This document shows, piece by piece, positions 1 through 7,236 of a DNA stretch of 38,972 nt (its first letter is position 1; each line of letters begins with the position of its first letter). The notes under the pieces are model-generated. The model ran no database searches. It was not told the DNA's origin and saw only the letters and a list, made by a program, of their open reading frames with translations. The position numbers were made by a program, and so were the translations under genes. The stretch covers positions 1 through 38,972 of the forward strand of contig DAIDIH010000341.1 in the NCBI GenBank assembly GCA_027459465.1, written 5' to 3'. The DNA is from Bryobacterales bacterium (GTDB lineage Bacteria; Acidobacteriota; Terriglobia; Bryobacterales; Bryobacteraceae).

Positions 1-9
1 ATTGCGTAG
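1..9 (+). other. Last codons of a cysN-like gene lying outside the window
   Basis: The first nine bases read Ile-Ala-stop and match the ends of two longer cysN 3' remnants at 3,124-3,177 and 6,355-6,474. After the stop comes a run of G and then the same sequence that follows the stop at 3,177, leading into the 3' end of gene A. I infer that an intact sulfate adenylyltransferase large-subunit gene (cysN or cysNC) ends here. Nine bases prove nothing alone; the support is the shared context with the other two copies. Confidence 0.45.
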
Positions 10-19
10 GGAGGAGCGT

Positions 20-1024
20 TCAGGGGCGTGAGGATGCGAAGCGCATGCCGAGGCTCAGGGCGGCCGCGCGCGCCAGAAGACGTTCGGTAGCATCGGCTGG
101 CGCCGCGGACAGTTCGTGAGAGCGCCAGTGGCCGGGTGGGCCGTTCAACGCTTCTGAGAGAGCGCGCACAAAGGGCGAGGATGGGTTCAGGCGGCCGGCT
201 TTGATCAGCTCGCGGATGCCGGCCTGGAAGTTCGCGACGATGGGTGGGTCGCTCGAGCCGGGCGCGAGCATCGGGCCGATGACGAGCAGCATCTTTTCGC
301 GGTACTTCGGGTCGTTGAAGAAGTTTAGTTGCTCTTGGATCGGCGCGGGCCAGTTGTCGTCGAACTCCTGCTGGGGCCAGTGAAGTGAGGAACACCAAGC
401 AGTTGTGAAGCCGGGGAGGTAAGCGCTGTCTACCGCGACGCCGCTTAGGGACTCGCCCGGCGCGATGCGACGCGTCTCGTCCTCGGGCGGAAACCATCGG
501 AGGTGGCGGCCCAACTCCTCCGAGCCAAGCGCCTCCTGCCGGGCGATCACGCCGCCGGGTGTGACGCCCCCGGCCCGCCAGTTTTCCGGAGTTCTCACAG
601 GGAGAGTGGCGTGAACCACGTCTCCGGTCGCCGGCACCACCAGGTCCCAGGTGCGGATCGAGTCCTTGGCTTGCGGACCGTTGGTTATCGTAAATGCGTA
701 TCGGAGCAGGCCGTGGTCGAGCGACTCAATGCCCTCAGACACCGACGGGGCGAGGTCGTTCCACAGGCGGATGCGCACGATTTTCTTGGTTCCGTCAGGT
801 GCCGGGGCGAGGACGATGATCTCATGACCGTCCTGGGTTAAGAACACATCCTGGCCGGGCAGCGTCTTGTGGGCATCGCCGGGCCAGATGGGCGGTGCGG
901 GATAGGGGCCTTCTACTCCCGCCGCGAGAGGGACGGCCGCCAACCAGAGCGCCACGGTGGGCGCGGCGACGCGGCGGCCGAATCTAATGAGGGAACGTGT
1001 TCGGGTTGGCGAACTGGCAGTGGG
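20..1024 (-). CDS. Cassette protein A, proximal copy (secreted, unknown function)
   Basis: A 334-residue protein of unknown function, closely similar over its whole length to the product of 3,185-4,195. The ATG at 1,024 was chosen because it gives the same N-terminus (MPTASS) as the second copy, followed by an Arg-rich segment and a hydrophobic stretch ending in an Ala-rich signal-peptidase-like site, so export is likely. The gene overlaps the 3' end of the broken gene B by 41 bases; the second copy has the same arrangement (44 bases), suggesting translational coupling. No catalytic motif was recognised. A motif around YLPG and the flanking beta-strand-like segments resemble protein C, so A and C may be distant paralogues. 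Unlike its neighbours B and C, this copy of A is still open. Confidence 0.75.
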   Translation of the reverse strand, partial: PTASSPTRTRSLIRFGRRVAAPTVALWLAAVPLAAGVEGPYPAPPIWPGDAHKTLPGQDVFLTQDGHEIIVLAPAPDGTKKIVRIRLWNDLAPSVSEGIESLDHGLLRYAFTITNGPQAKDSIRTWDLVVPATGDVVHATLPVRTPENWRAGGVTPGGVIARQEALGSEELGRHLRWFPPEDETRRIAPGESLSGVAVDSAYLPGFTTAWCSSLHWPQQEFDDNWPAPIQEQLNFFNDPKYREKMLLVIGPMLAPGSSDPPIVANFQAGIRELIKAGRLNPSSPFVRALSEALNGPPGHWRSHELSAAPADATERLLARAAALSLGMRFASSRP

Positions 1025-1644
1025 CATGATTGCCTTCGTTCTTCTGGTATTGCGCCAGGCCCCCCTTATCAACGCAGGCCGCCAGGAAGTTCGTGATGTC
1101 GACGCCGTTGCCGCCGGCGTTGGTGCACTGTTGGGTGCCCGCACCGGCCACATCCGCGGCGGTGCCGCGGTCGTGGGCGATGTGGGACGAATTCCAGGGT
1201 GCATACTTTCCATTAAGGCAATGGTTTTCGGTGTCGTTACAGATGTCGAACTTTCCGCCGATATATAGCGCCATATCATTCGTGCAGACCGGAGACACGC
1301 CACCGTAGTTGTTGAAGTAGTCCAGTGTGGCGTAGTAGAGGTCGTAGGCAGCCTGCGAGGTCATGTAGCGATTGTAGGCGGTGGTGCCTGGCCGCTGCCG
1401 CCGTTGGTGTCGTCTCCCCCGATCTTCACCCAGATCGAGGGGTGGTCGTTGTAATAGAGGTCGCCGTAGCCGACGGCGAAGTCGTATTCGGACCCGACGT
1501 GGTTACCGTAGGCATCGGTGCAGGTCCCGTCGATGAACTCCGCCTGTCCGACGATGTCAGTGGCTATTGTGATCTGGACCTGCCCGTTGGCGTCGGTCCT
1601 GCGACGAGGGTTGGAAACACGGAAATGAAAGACGGCCTGTTCAT
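984..1644 (-). pseudogene. Broken copy of cassette gene B (M15-like secreted zinc peptidase)
   Basis: This is the degenerate counterpart of 4,152-5,033. It starts at an ATG at 1,644 with the same signal-peptide beginning (MNRPSF against MNKPSF), but after VAG about 220 bases are missing and the reading frame changes. The middle part is then in frame again up to about 1,390, where one base is missing relative to the intact copy in the GGTGGTGCC/TGG region, causing a second frameshift. The C-terminal 126 residues still carry HDRGTAAD and EGNHAH, so the zinc-site coding sequence has not drifted although the gene cannot give a full product. An internal ATG at 1,364 could in principle allow a short C-terminal fragment. 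Confidence 0.85.
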
Positions 1645-1674
1645 TTATTTTGTTCGCCCTTTTCCTTCCGGGAA

Positions 1675-2336
1675 CTACTGAAGCGCGATCCGGAGCGCCT
1701 GTTGCATCTGCTTTTCCGTCGCGGTTTGCGGGGCGAAAGCCGGCGCCGGGAGGGCCTTGCGCCCCCGCTTTCAAGGAATGAGCGCAGATAACCTGAAAGC
1801 TGCTGGACGTATGCTCTGCTGCCGTCCAGGTCCCCATGATGAACGAGGACCTGCAATCCGAAGTTGTAGTTTCCCGCGATCACGGATTTCTGTGTGTCCG
1901 TGCGATAGAGCGGGCAGACGGCCGTCCTGCGCACAGTGCCGACCCCCGGGGCGGCGGCGATCTGGACTTGGGATGCGACGGAGACCGGCAAGGAAGCGAG
2001 CGCTTGCGCGGTGACGGGATGGGGCACCTGCCCCTCCAGCGAAATTACGCAGAAGCCCGGGAGGTATTGGGACTCAACGGAAAGTTGTAGGGCGCTTATT
2101 TTTGCCGGGGAGATGTTTGTATCCGTCCAGGAGATTTGCCTCATAGCGGCCATCGAGACGGTACTGCTGCGATCAGGAACGGAAGTGTGCTCCATCGAGA
2201 ATGTCCAGCCGGCGGAGTCGGGACGGAGCAACGTGGCGTCGTGTTCCGGCGCGAGGAACGACACGCGCCCGGTTCGCTGCCTTGAGTGCGGGTCGTCGGA
2301 TATCGAGTAGGCGTAAAGGTATCACCCGGGCGCCGG
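1675..2336 (-). pseudogene. Truncated, frameshifted copy of cassette gene C
   Basis: This is homologous to the C-terminal two thirds of 5,064-6,038. The 5' part, including signal peptide and promoter, is absent: similarity stops near 2,332-2,336, next to the PIN toxin gene. An Arg codon of the intact copy is TGA here (about 2,326), and a one-base deletion near 1,745 changes the last 40 or so residues, so the ancestral TAG stop at 1,675 is out of frame. The central open part (MSFLAPEHD onward) is nearly identical to intact C. It probably makes no functional product. Confidence 0.85.
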
Positions 2337-2337
2337 C

Positions 2338-2754
2338 TCATGGGCCGGCCGATTTGCCGAGAACCCGGGCGATAAACCCCGCGGGTGGAAGGATCGCGAT
2401 TCCGCGAAACGGGTGGAGGGATAGGAGGTCGTGGTCGCCGGTTACGATGACTGTCGCCTTCGAGGCCACGGCGCAGGCAAGAATGACATCGTCGTCCGGA
2501 TCGCGGCCGGCGCGGATACTCTCCGGTGGGATGACCCAGTGCGACTCCCGCCAGAGTTCCCGGCAGGCACGATGCGCCTGAAGTTTGGGCCAGTTGAATT
2601 TTGAGTTGAGCGTCTCGATGAGTTCCTGGCGGATGTCCTCCGACACCACTACTTGAAACGCTCCCACTTCAGCAAGGCGGATGAGCGCGGCCGGCTTGCC
2701 GCCAAAGACGAGAGCGGAGACGTAGACATTGGTGTCGAGTACGGCGCGGATCAT
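2338..2754 (-). CDS. PIN-domain toxin of a type II toxin-antitoxin pair
   Basis: A 138-residue PIN-domain protein (COG1569-type). PIN toxins are metal-dependent RNases that cleave tRNA, rRNA or mRNA. The acidic metal-binding set is visible: D7 in AVLDTNVYVSAL, E44 in the RQEL segment, D85-D89 in DPDDDV, and D107/D109 in TGDHDLL. The ATG overlaps the stop of the upstream ribbon-helix-helix gene by four bases (ATGA), the usual coupling of antitoxin and toxin. Its 3' end touches the truncation point of pseudogene C, so the module may mark the junction where the cassette was cut. Which RNA it cleaves cannot be judged from sequence. Confidence 0.9.
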   Translation of the reverse strand: MIRAVLDTNVYVSALVFGGKPAALIRLAEVGAFQVVVSEDIRQELIETLNSKFNWPKLQAHRACRELWRESHWVIPPESIRAGRDPDDDVILACAVASKATVIVTGDHDLLSLHPFRGIAILPPAGFIARVLGKSAGP

Positions 2755-3017
2755 TTCTTTCCGCGGATGGGGCGGCGGGCGCGCTGCTTACGAACTTCCT
2801 TGGTGAGGGGGACGACGTCGGCTTCGGTGAGGCCTAGTTCTTCTGCTTTGGCGCGGCCGTAGGCGTTCATTTCGTCCCACCAGGCGGTTCGCTCGTACCG
2901 CCGAAGGGCTTCGCGGACGAGTTCGCTCATGGTTCGGTTTTCCCGCTTTGCGATTCGTTCGGCGCGCGAGAGCATTTCGGGAGGCAGGGTGATGGAGAGG
3001 GTCTTGCTGGTCCTCAT
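2751..3017 (-). CDS. Ribbon-helix-helix (CopG-type) antitoxin
   Basis: An 88-residue protein with an N-terminal ribbon-helix-helix DNA-binding domain: strand KTLSITLPPEM, then two helices around SRAERIAKRENRTMSELVREAL. The C-terminal half, Trp- and charge-rich and ending in a basic tail, is the expected toxin-binding part. A GTG at 3,035 would add six residues, but the ATG at 3,017 begins the canonical domain and lies six bases downstream of TACAAT, so I prefer it. It forms an operon with the PIN toxin and presumably represses its own promoter, as is usual for such pairs. Confidence 0.85.
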   Translation of the reverse strand: MRTSKTLSITLPPEMLSRAERIAKRENRTMSELVREALRRYERTAWWDEMNAYGRAKAEELGLTEADVVPLTKEVRKQRARRPIRGKK

Positions 3018-3023
3018 GACGAT

Positions 3024-3029
3024 ATTGTA
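3024..3029 (-). promoter_or_regulatory. -10-like TACAAT directly before the antitoxin start (leaderless candidate)
   Basis: On the minus strand TACAAT is followed by six bases and then the ATG at 3,017. Transcription from such a -10 element would begin at or next to the ATG, leaving no ribosome-binding site, and none is visible. No good -35 hexamer was found. The same spacing occurs at 17,410 and 32,541. Confidence 0.4.
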
Positions 3030-3123
3030 AAGCACGACTTTGCAGGATTACGCGTGAGAACTAGCAGCAGAAACCACGGCGGGAGCCGGTGGAGTGAGGA
3101 GACCGGTGTTGGGCTGATGTCGA

Positions 3124-3177
3124 GTTTTGATTGAGGAGGCGACGAACGAGACTGTGGCGGCGGGGATGATTGCGTAG
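3124..3177 (+). pseudogene. Remnant of the cysN 3' end (second copy)
   Basis: In frame this reads VLIEEATNETVAAGMIA and a TAG stop. That matches the conserved C-terminus of sulfate adenylyltransferase subunit 1 (CysN), where an LID-x2-TN-x-TV-x-AGMI pattern is typical. Only about 18 codons are left; the sequence before it shows no further match. It lies between the PIN/RHH module and the intact gene A, and its flank is shared with 1-9 and 6,421-6,474, so it marks the boundary of the duplicated unit. Confidence 0.7.
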
Positions 3178-3184
3178 GGGGGGA

Positions 3185-4195
3185 TCAGCGGCGAGGCGAT
3201 GCGAAGCGCATGCCGAGGCTCAGGGCGGCGGCGTGTGCAACCAGACGTTCGGTTGCATCGGCCGGCGAGGCGGGCAGTTCGTGAGAGCGCCAGTTGCCGG
3301 GCGAGCCGTTTAAGGCTTCTGAGAGGGCGCGCACAAAGGGCGAGGAGGGGTTCAGGCGGCCGGCTTTCATGAGTTCGCGGGCGCCGGCCCGGAAGTTCGC
3401 GATGATGGGCGGGTCGCTCGAACCGGGAGCGAACATCGGTCCGATGACGAGCAACATCTTTTCGCGGTACTTCGGGTCATTGAAGAAGCTGAGTTGGTTC
3501 TGGATCGATGCCGGCCAGTCCTGGTCGAATTCCTGCTGGGGCATATGAAGGGAGGAAAACCAGGCGGTGGTGAAGCCGGGGAGGTAGGTGCTGTCGACCG
3601 CGACGCCGCTCAAGGACTGGCCCGGCGCGATGCTGCGGGTCTCGTCCTCGGGCGGAAACCATGTGAGGTACCTACCCAATTCCTCGGACTCGATGGCTTC
3701 CTGTCTGGCGATTACGCCATGGGGGAGGACACCTCCGGCTCGCCAGTTTTCAGGAGTTCGGACCGGAAGAGTTGCGTGAACGACGTCTCCGGTAGCCGGC
3801 ACCACAATGTCCCACATCCGGATCGAATCCTTTGCTTGCGGCGCGTTCGTTATCGTAAAGGCGTATCGGAGCAGGCCGTGATCGAGCGGCTGGATCTCCT
3901 CGGAGACCGACGGGGCGAGGTCATTCCACAGTCGGACGCGCACAATCTTTTTGGCGCCGTCCGGGGCGGGAGCAAGGACAATGATCTCGTGGCCGTCGCG
4001 GGTCAGGAAGACATCCTGGCCGGGCAGGGCCTTGTGGGCGTCTCCCGGCCAGATGGGTGGCGCGGGATACGGGCCTTCCGGCCCCTCCGCGGCGAGGGTG
4101 ACGGCGAGGCAGAGGGGGGCGAGGAACTGCGCCGTGTGGCGTGGCACGAGCTTAGTGAGGGAACGTGTTCGGGTTAGCGAACTGGCAGTGGGCAT
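3185..4195 (-). CDS. Cassette protein A, distal copy (secreted, unknown function)
   Basis: A 336-residue protein, unrecognised. The N-terminus (MPTASS, then basic residues and a hydrophobic segment ending LAVTLAAEG) looks like a signal peptide, so the mature protein, starting near GPYPAPPIWPG, is probably periplasmic or exported. The body appears rich in beta strands (HEIIVLAPA, IVRVRLW, LRYAFTIT, WDIVVPATG), followed by a helical C-terminal third. It overlaps gene B by 44 bases, implying coupled translation as the last gene of a C-B-A transcript. It shares the YLPG motif and the order of strands with protein C; I infer common ancestry, but identity is low. There are no cysteines or catalytic motifs that I can name. 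Confidence 0.85.
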   Translation of the reverse strand: MPTASSLTRTRSLTKLVPRHTAQFLAPLCLAVTLAAEGPEGPYPAPPIWPGDAHKALPGQDVFLTRDGHEIIVLAPAPDGAKKIVRVRLWNDLAPSVSEEIQPLDHGLLRYAFTITNAPQAKDSIRMWDIVVPATGDVVHATLPVRTPENWRAGGVLPHGVIARQEAIESEELGRYLTWFPPEDETRSIAPGQSLSGVAVDSTYLPGFTTAWFSSLHMPQQEFDQDWPASIQNQLSFFNDPKYREKMLLVIGPMFAPGSSDPPIIANFRAGARELMKAGRLNPSSPFVRALSEALNGSPGNWRSHELPASPADATERLVAHAAALSLGMRFASPRR

Positions 4196-5033
4196 GATTG
4201 CCTTCGTTCAACTGGTATTGTGCCAGGCCGCCGTTACGGACACATGCGGCCAAGAAGTTCGTGATGTTCACGCCGACGCCGCCGGCCGTGGCGCACTGAG
4301 CGGTGCCCGCGCCGGCCACGTCCGCCGCCGTGCCGCGGTCGTGGGCGGTGTGGGGCGAGTTCCAGGGTGCATATTTTCCGTTCAGGCATTGGTTTTCGGT
4401 GTCGTTGCAGATGTCGAACTTTCCGCCGATATATAGCGCCATATCGTTTGTGCAGACCGGAGAGACGCCACCGTAGTTGTTGAAGTAGTCGAGGGTGGCG
4501 TAGTAGAGGTCGTAGGCGGCCTGGGAGGTCATGTAGCGATTGTAGGCGGTGGTGCCGTGGCCGCTTCCACCTTTGGTGTCGTCTCCCCCGATCTTCACCC
4601 AGATCGAGGGGTGGTCGTTATAGTAGAGGTCGCCGTAGCCGACGGCGAAGTCGTATTCGGACCCGACGTGGTTACCGTAGGCATCTGTGCAGGTCCCGTC
4701 GATGAACTCCGCCTGTCCGACGATGTCAGTGGCTATTGTGATCTGGACCTGCCCGTTGGCGTCGGTATAGCCGTAGAGGGGCGAGATGGACGACACCGGT
4801 TCGGCGCTGACCGGGCCGTGGTAGTGGGCGTTGGTGTGAAAGAAGACCCCGTTGGTGAAGGAGAATCCGGCGTAGGGGACTCCGTGGCCGGACGCATCCA
4901 TGCACGTCCACGTCTGGATATACGACGATTTAGGTGCAAGCTGGGGCGAGTAGCTCTGGGCGGAAGCAAAGGAGACGCCGAACCATCCTGCGACGAGGGT
5001 GGGAAGCAAGGAAATGAAAGACGGCTTGTTCAT
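4152..5033 (-). CDS. Cassette protein B: secreted zinc peptidase-like protein of the M15/Hedgehog fold
   Basis: A 293-residue protein with a clear signal peptide (MNKPSF..., cleavage after FASAQ). Residues about 27-165 look like a beta-rich domain containing the DANGQVQITI turn. Residues 168-293 contain an H-x2-G-x-A-x-D signature (HDRGTAAD, H231 and D238) and EGNHAH (E277, H280, H282). In M15 DD-peptidases and Hedgehog-type domains, His and Asp of HxxGxAxD and a later His bind zinc, and a Glu three residues before that His is the catalytic base, so the spacing fits. Family members cut peptidoglycan peptides; the substrate here is unknown. Several Cys pairs suit an exported protein. It lies 30 bases after C and overlaps A. 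The function is inferred from motif geometry alone. Confidence 0.7.
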   Translation of the reverse strand: MNKPSFISLLPTLVAGWFGVSFASAQSYSPQLAPKSSYIQTWTCMDASGHGVPYAGFSFTNGVFFHTNAHYHGPVSAEPVSSISPLYGYTDANGQVQITIATDIVGQAEFIDGTCTDAYGNHVGSEYDFAVGYGDLYYNDHPSIWVKIGGDDTKGGSGHGTTAYNRYMTSQAAYDLYYATLDYFNNYGGVSPVCTNDMALYIGGKFDICNDTENQCLNGKYAPWNSPHTAHDRGTAADVAGAGTAQCATAGGVGVNITNFLAACVRNGGLAQYQLNEGNHAHCQFANPNTFPH

Positions 5034-5063
5034 TTGTTTTGTCCTCTCTATTCCTTCCGGGAG

Positions 5064-6038
5064 CTACTGAAGTGCGATCCGGAGCGCCTGTTGGATCTGC
5101 TGTTCGGCGGCAGTTTGCGGGGCGAAAGCCGGCGCCGGGATGGGCCCGGGGCTGCCGCTTTGCAGGAAGTTGCGCAGATAAGCGGAGAGCTGCTGGACGT
5201 AGGCGCTGTTGCCGTCGAGCTCCCCGTGATGGACGAGGACCTGCAATCCGAAGTTGTAGTTTCCGGCGATCACGGATTTCTGTGTGTCTGGGCGGAAGAG
5301 CGGGCAGGCGGCTGTCTTGCGCATCGTGCCGGTCCCCGGGCCAGCCGCCATCTGGACTTGGGATGCGACGGAGGCTGGCAGGGAAGCAAGCGCTTGCGCG
5401 GTTACGGGGTGGGGCACCTGGCCCTCCAGCGAAATTACGCAGAGGCCGGGAAGGTATTGGGAGCTAACGGACAGTTGCAGGGCCACTACTTTTGCCGGGG
5501 AGATGTTTGGATCCGTCCAGGAGATTTGCCGCATGGCCGCCATCGAGACGGTGCTGCTGCGATCAGGAACGGATGTTTTCTCCACCGCGAAAGTCCAGCG
5601 CGCCGAATCGGAACGGACCAGCGTGGCGTCGTGCTCCGGCACCAGGAACGACACGCGTCCGGTTCGCTGGCGGGAGAGCGGGTCGTCGGAGATCGAGTAA
5701 GAGTAAAGGTAACGCCCGGGCGCGGACTCCGAGACGGACCAGGAGACCGTGGGGTTCACCTGGTTCGGTACGTCGTAGCGGAGCGTGTTGTGGGTTCCGT
5801 CGGGGCCTACCGACGGCAGCACTACAACGATCTGGTTGTTGGCGAAGTCCATGAACGCATGGGCCTGTCCGTCGGTGGGCTCCATGCTTGCCGGGGTGAG
5901 CGGCGGCAGCGTGCTGACGGCCATGCGCGCCACACGCTGCGCCGGGGCCGCGGCAGCGGCTCCAAGTAGCATCAGCGCAGCGAGCACCCGGCGGTCAACA
6001 GGCATTCGCCGCAGCGCGATCCATGGGAATCCGAGCAT
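5064..6038 (-). CDS. Cassette protein C (secreted, unknown function)
   Basis: A 324-residue protein, first gene of the C-B-A transcript. The ATG at 6,038 is preceded by an AGGAGGTAATTACC-like leader, a strong ribosome-binding site. Residues 1-35 contain basic residues and an Ala-rich hydrophobic stretch (LAALMLLGAAAAAPAQ), consistent with a signal peptide. The mature part has many beta-strand-like segments (NQIVVVLPSVG, RYLYSYSIS, VSFLVPEHD), an SSQYLPG motif shared with protein A, and a helical end (YVQQLSAYLRNFL) that aligns with VRALSEAL of A. There is no recognised domain. Its position next to an M15-like protein suggests a partner, substrate or inhibitor, but that is speculation. Confidence 0.8.
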   Translation of the reverse strand: MLGFPWIALRRMPVDRRVLAALMLLGAAAAAPAQRVARMAVSTLPPLTPASMEPTDGQAHAFMDFANNQIVVVLPSVGPDGTHNTLRYDVPNQVNPTVSWSVSESAPGRYLYSYSISDDPLSRQRTGRVSFLVPEHDATLVRSDSARWTFAVEKTSVPDRSSTVSMAAMRQISWTDPNISPAKVVALQLSVSSQYLPGLCVISLEGQVPHPVTAQALASLPASVASQVQMAAGPGTGTMRKTAACPLFRPDTQKSVIAGNYNFGLQVLVHHGELDGNSAYVQQLSAYLRNFLQSGSPGPIPAPAFAPQTAAEQQIQQALRIALQ

Positions 6039-6127
6039 GGTAATTACCTCCTTCGTGTGCTGGTTTTTGCGTCAACTTACCCGGAGGGTTGCTCCGATCC
6101 CACCGTTGTTTCCGGGGAACATCGTTG

Positions 6128-6157
6128 ATTATCCCCCCCCCCCGTAAATATTGTCAA
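6128..6157 (-). promoter_or_regulatory. Sigma-70 promoter of the C-B-A cassette with an 11-base homopolymer in the spacer
   Basis: On the minus strand: TTGACA (6,152-6,157), an 18-base spacer, and GATAAT (6,128-6,133), about 90 bases before gene C. The spacer consists of eight mixed bases followed by a run of G; on the plus strand the C run covers 6,133-6,143, eleven bases, the last of which belongs to the -10 box. Slippage in such tracts changes spacer length and switches promoters in known phase-variable genes. A second TTGACA (from TTGTCAAGG, 6,181) lies 30 bases further upstream. Confidence 0.75.
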
Positions 6158-6354
6158 GTATTTTTGTTAAACAAACTCAGTTGTCAAGGAATTCGCCTTG
6201 ATTTTTTTCGATTTGCAGGCCGAGAGACGGCGTACATCGTCACGGAGCCGAAACTTGCGTCGGCGAGGGGAGCGCCAGGAGTCTGCCGGCCCGCCGACTG
6301 CGGCGGCTGCCGTTGGCCTGACGACGGGGGATGGGCGGCACCGGGCGCGGGAGG

Positions 6355-6474
6355 GCGATTCATACGACGGCGCCGCTGGTGTTCGATAAGTACAGCCGGA
6401 ACCGGAACACGGGGAGTTTGATTTTGATTGACGAGGGGACGAACGAGACGGTGGCGGCGGGGATGATTGCGTAG
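6355..6474 (+). pseudogene. 5'-truncated remnant of cysN (third and longest copy)
   Basis: The in-frame translation includes APLVFDKYSRNRNTGS and then LILIDEGTNETVAAGMIA before a TAG stop at 6,472. This is the characteristic C-terminus of CysN (sulfate adenylyltransferase GTPase subunit), in which a VFDPYxxNRxTGSFILID stretch precedes the AGMI end. Nothing upstream of 6,355 in frame resembles the GTPase or the other domains, so only the last 40 or so codons remain. It flanks the intact cassette on the side opposite to 3,124-3,177. Confidence 0.75.
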
Positions 6475-6574
6475 AGGGGCGGCCACGAAGCGATGAAAGA
6501 GGGCAGCGCCGCAACCCGCACGCGGACCGGGCGTAGCTGGAACAGCGTTCGCGCCAGACCGGAGGACGCAGGTC

Positions 6575-6889
6575 CTATGCGGCCTTCACGGTCAACTTCA
6601 CGCCGGCTCTCCTCTGCAGCACCTGGAGAATGGCGAAGAAGTTGGCCGTGCTCGGGTTGCCGCCGGGGCCCAGCATGCGATGCAAGCTTTTGGCCGGCTT
6701 CCCCAACTCCGCAGCCAGGGGCTCGAAGCCAACCGTCGCGTTGATCACGTCCCGCAGCACCGCTTTCCCCGTGGCCTCATCGCCGCCGAGATAAGCGTTC
6801 ACCGCCTCCGTCAAGAGCGCCTTGCGGAACGCCCGGTCCCGCTGCGCCCGCTGATAAACCGTCTCCCGGAATGTTCTTGTCAAGGCCAT
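6575..6889 (-). CDS. HTH antitoxin of a HigBA/COG3657-COG3636-type module
   Basis: A 104-residue protein of the addiction-module antidote type (COG3636, Xre-like helix-turn-helix). It contains the family features: an N-terminal RTFRETVYQRAQRD segment, a DVINATVGFEPLAAELGKPAKSLHRMLG helix-turn-helix region split by the turn GKPAKS, and the NPSTANFFAILQVL segment that follows it. The toxin gene lies four bases upstream, the reversed order typical of HigBA. It should neutralise the toxin and autoregulate. Confidence 0.88.
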   Translation of the reverse strand: MALTRTFRETVYQRAQRDRAFRKALLTEAVNAYLGGDEATGKAVLRDVINATVGFEPLAAELGKPAKSLHRMLGPGGNPSTANFFAILQVLQRRAGVKLTVKAA

Positions 6890-6893
6890 TACC

Positions 6894-7157
6894 CTACTCC
6901 TTGCCGCCTTTGCGGCGTTTGTACTCAGCCCATGCTGCCTGCGCGGCTGCGACGGCTGGGCTCTGCCGCTTCTTTGTGCTTCCGCCCAACAGAATCACGA
7001 TTCGCTCGCCATCCTTGCCGAAGTAGACCCGGTATCCCGGTCCGAGGTCGATCTTAATCTCGTACACTCCGGCGCCCACGCCTTCGACATTCGAGAAGTT
7101 CCCTTGGCCCAGGCGTGCCAGCGCCACCGTCACCCGCGCCGCCGCCACCGCATTCAA
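6894..7157 (-). CDS. RelE-like (phage Gp49-type, HigB) toxin; start uncertain
   Basis: The RelE-superfamily toxin of COG3657, a ribosome-dependent or mRNA-cleaving RNase in studied members. Diagnostic segments: VYEIKIDLGPGYRVYFG and IVILLGGSTKKRQ. From the TTG at 7,157 it has 87 residues, but the frame continues upstream with family-like sequence (SGRSPFARWFDALN) to at least 7,232 without ATG, GTG or TTG. A full-length toxin would need a CTG (7,232) or ATT (7,238) start. An ATG at 7,258 is in another frame, so either a rare start codon or a 5' mutation is present. A dyad operator lies just upstream. Confidence 0.75.
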   Translation of the reverse strand: MNAVAAARVTVALARLGQGNFSNVEGVGAGVYEIKIDLGPGYRVYFGKDGERIVILLGGSTKKRQSPAVAAAQAAWAEYKRRKGGKE

Positions 7158-7236
7158 CGCATCGAACCAGCGCGCAAACGGCGACCGGCCGGAGGAGTCG
7201 AGGAACTCACGGGTTTCGATTTCCTTGACCAGTTTA

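Larger units (their letters stand above)
1..2336. repeat. Proximal, degenerate copy of a tandem duplication (partner about 3,166-5,727)
   Basis: This stretch and about 3,166-5,727 are the same segment in the same orientation: cysN 3' end, gene A, gene B, gene C. Identity is high; long runs in B and C differ only at scattered bases. The proximal copy has lost about 220 bases inside B, has single-base deletions in B and C, a stop codon in C, and ends abruptly within C near 2,332-2,336, only a few bases from the stop codon of the PIN toxin gene. The distal copy is open throughout, so it is the functional one or the younger one. Confidence 0.9.

Noticed and set aside
1361-1837. A 158-codon minus-strand open frame joining parts of B and C.
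   Set aside because: Comparison with the intact copy shows it is a chance frame across the damaged B gene and the end of C, not a new fusion protein.
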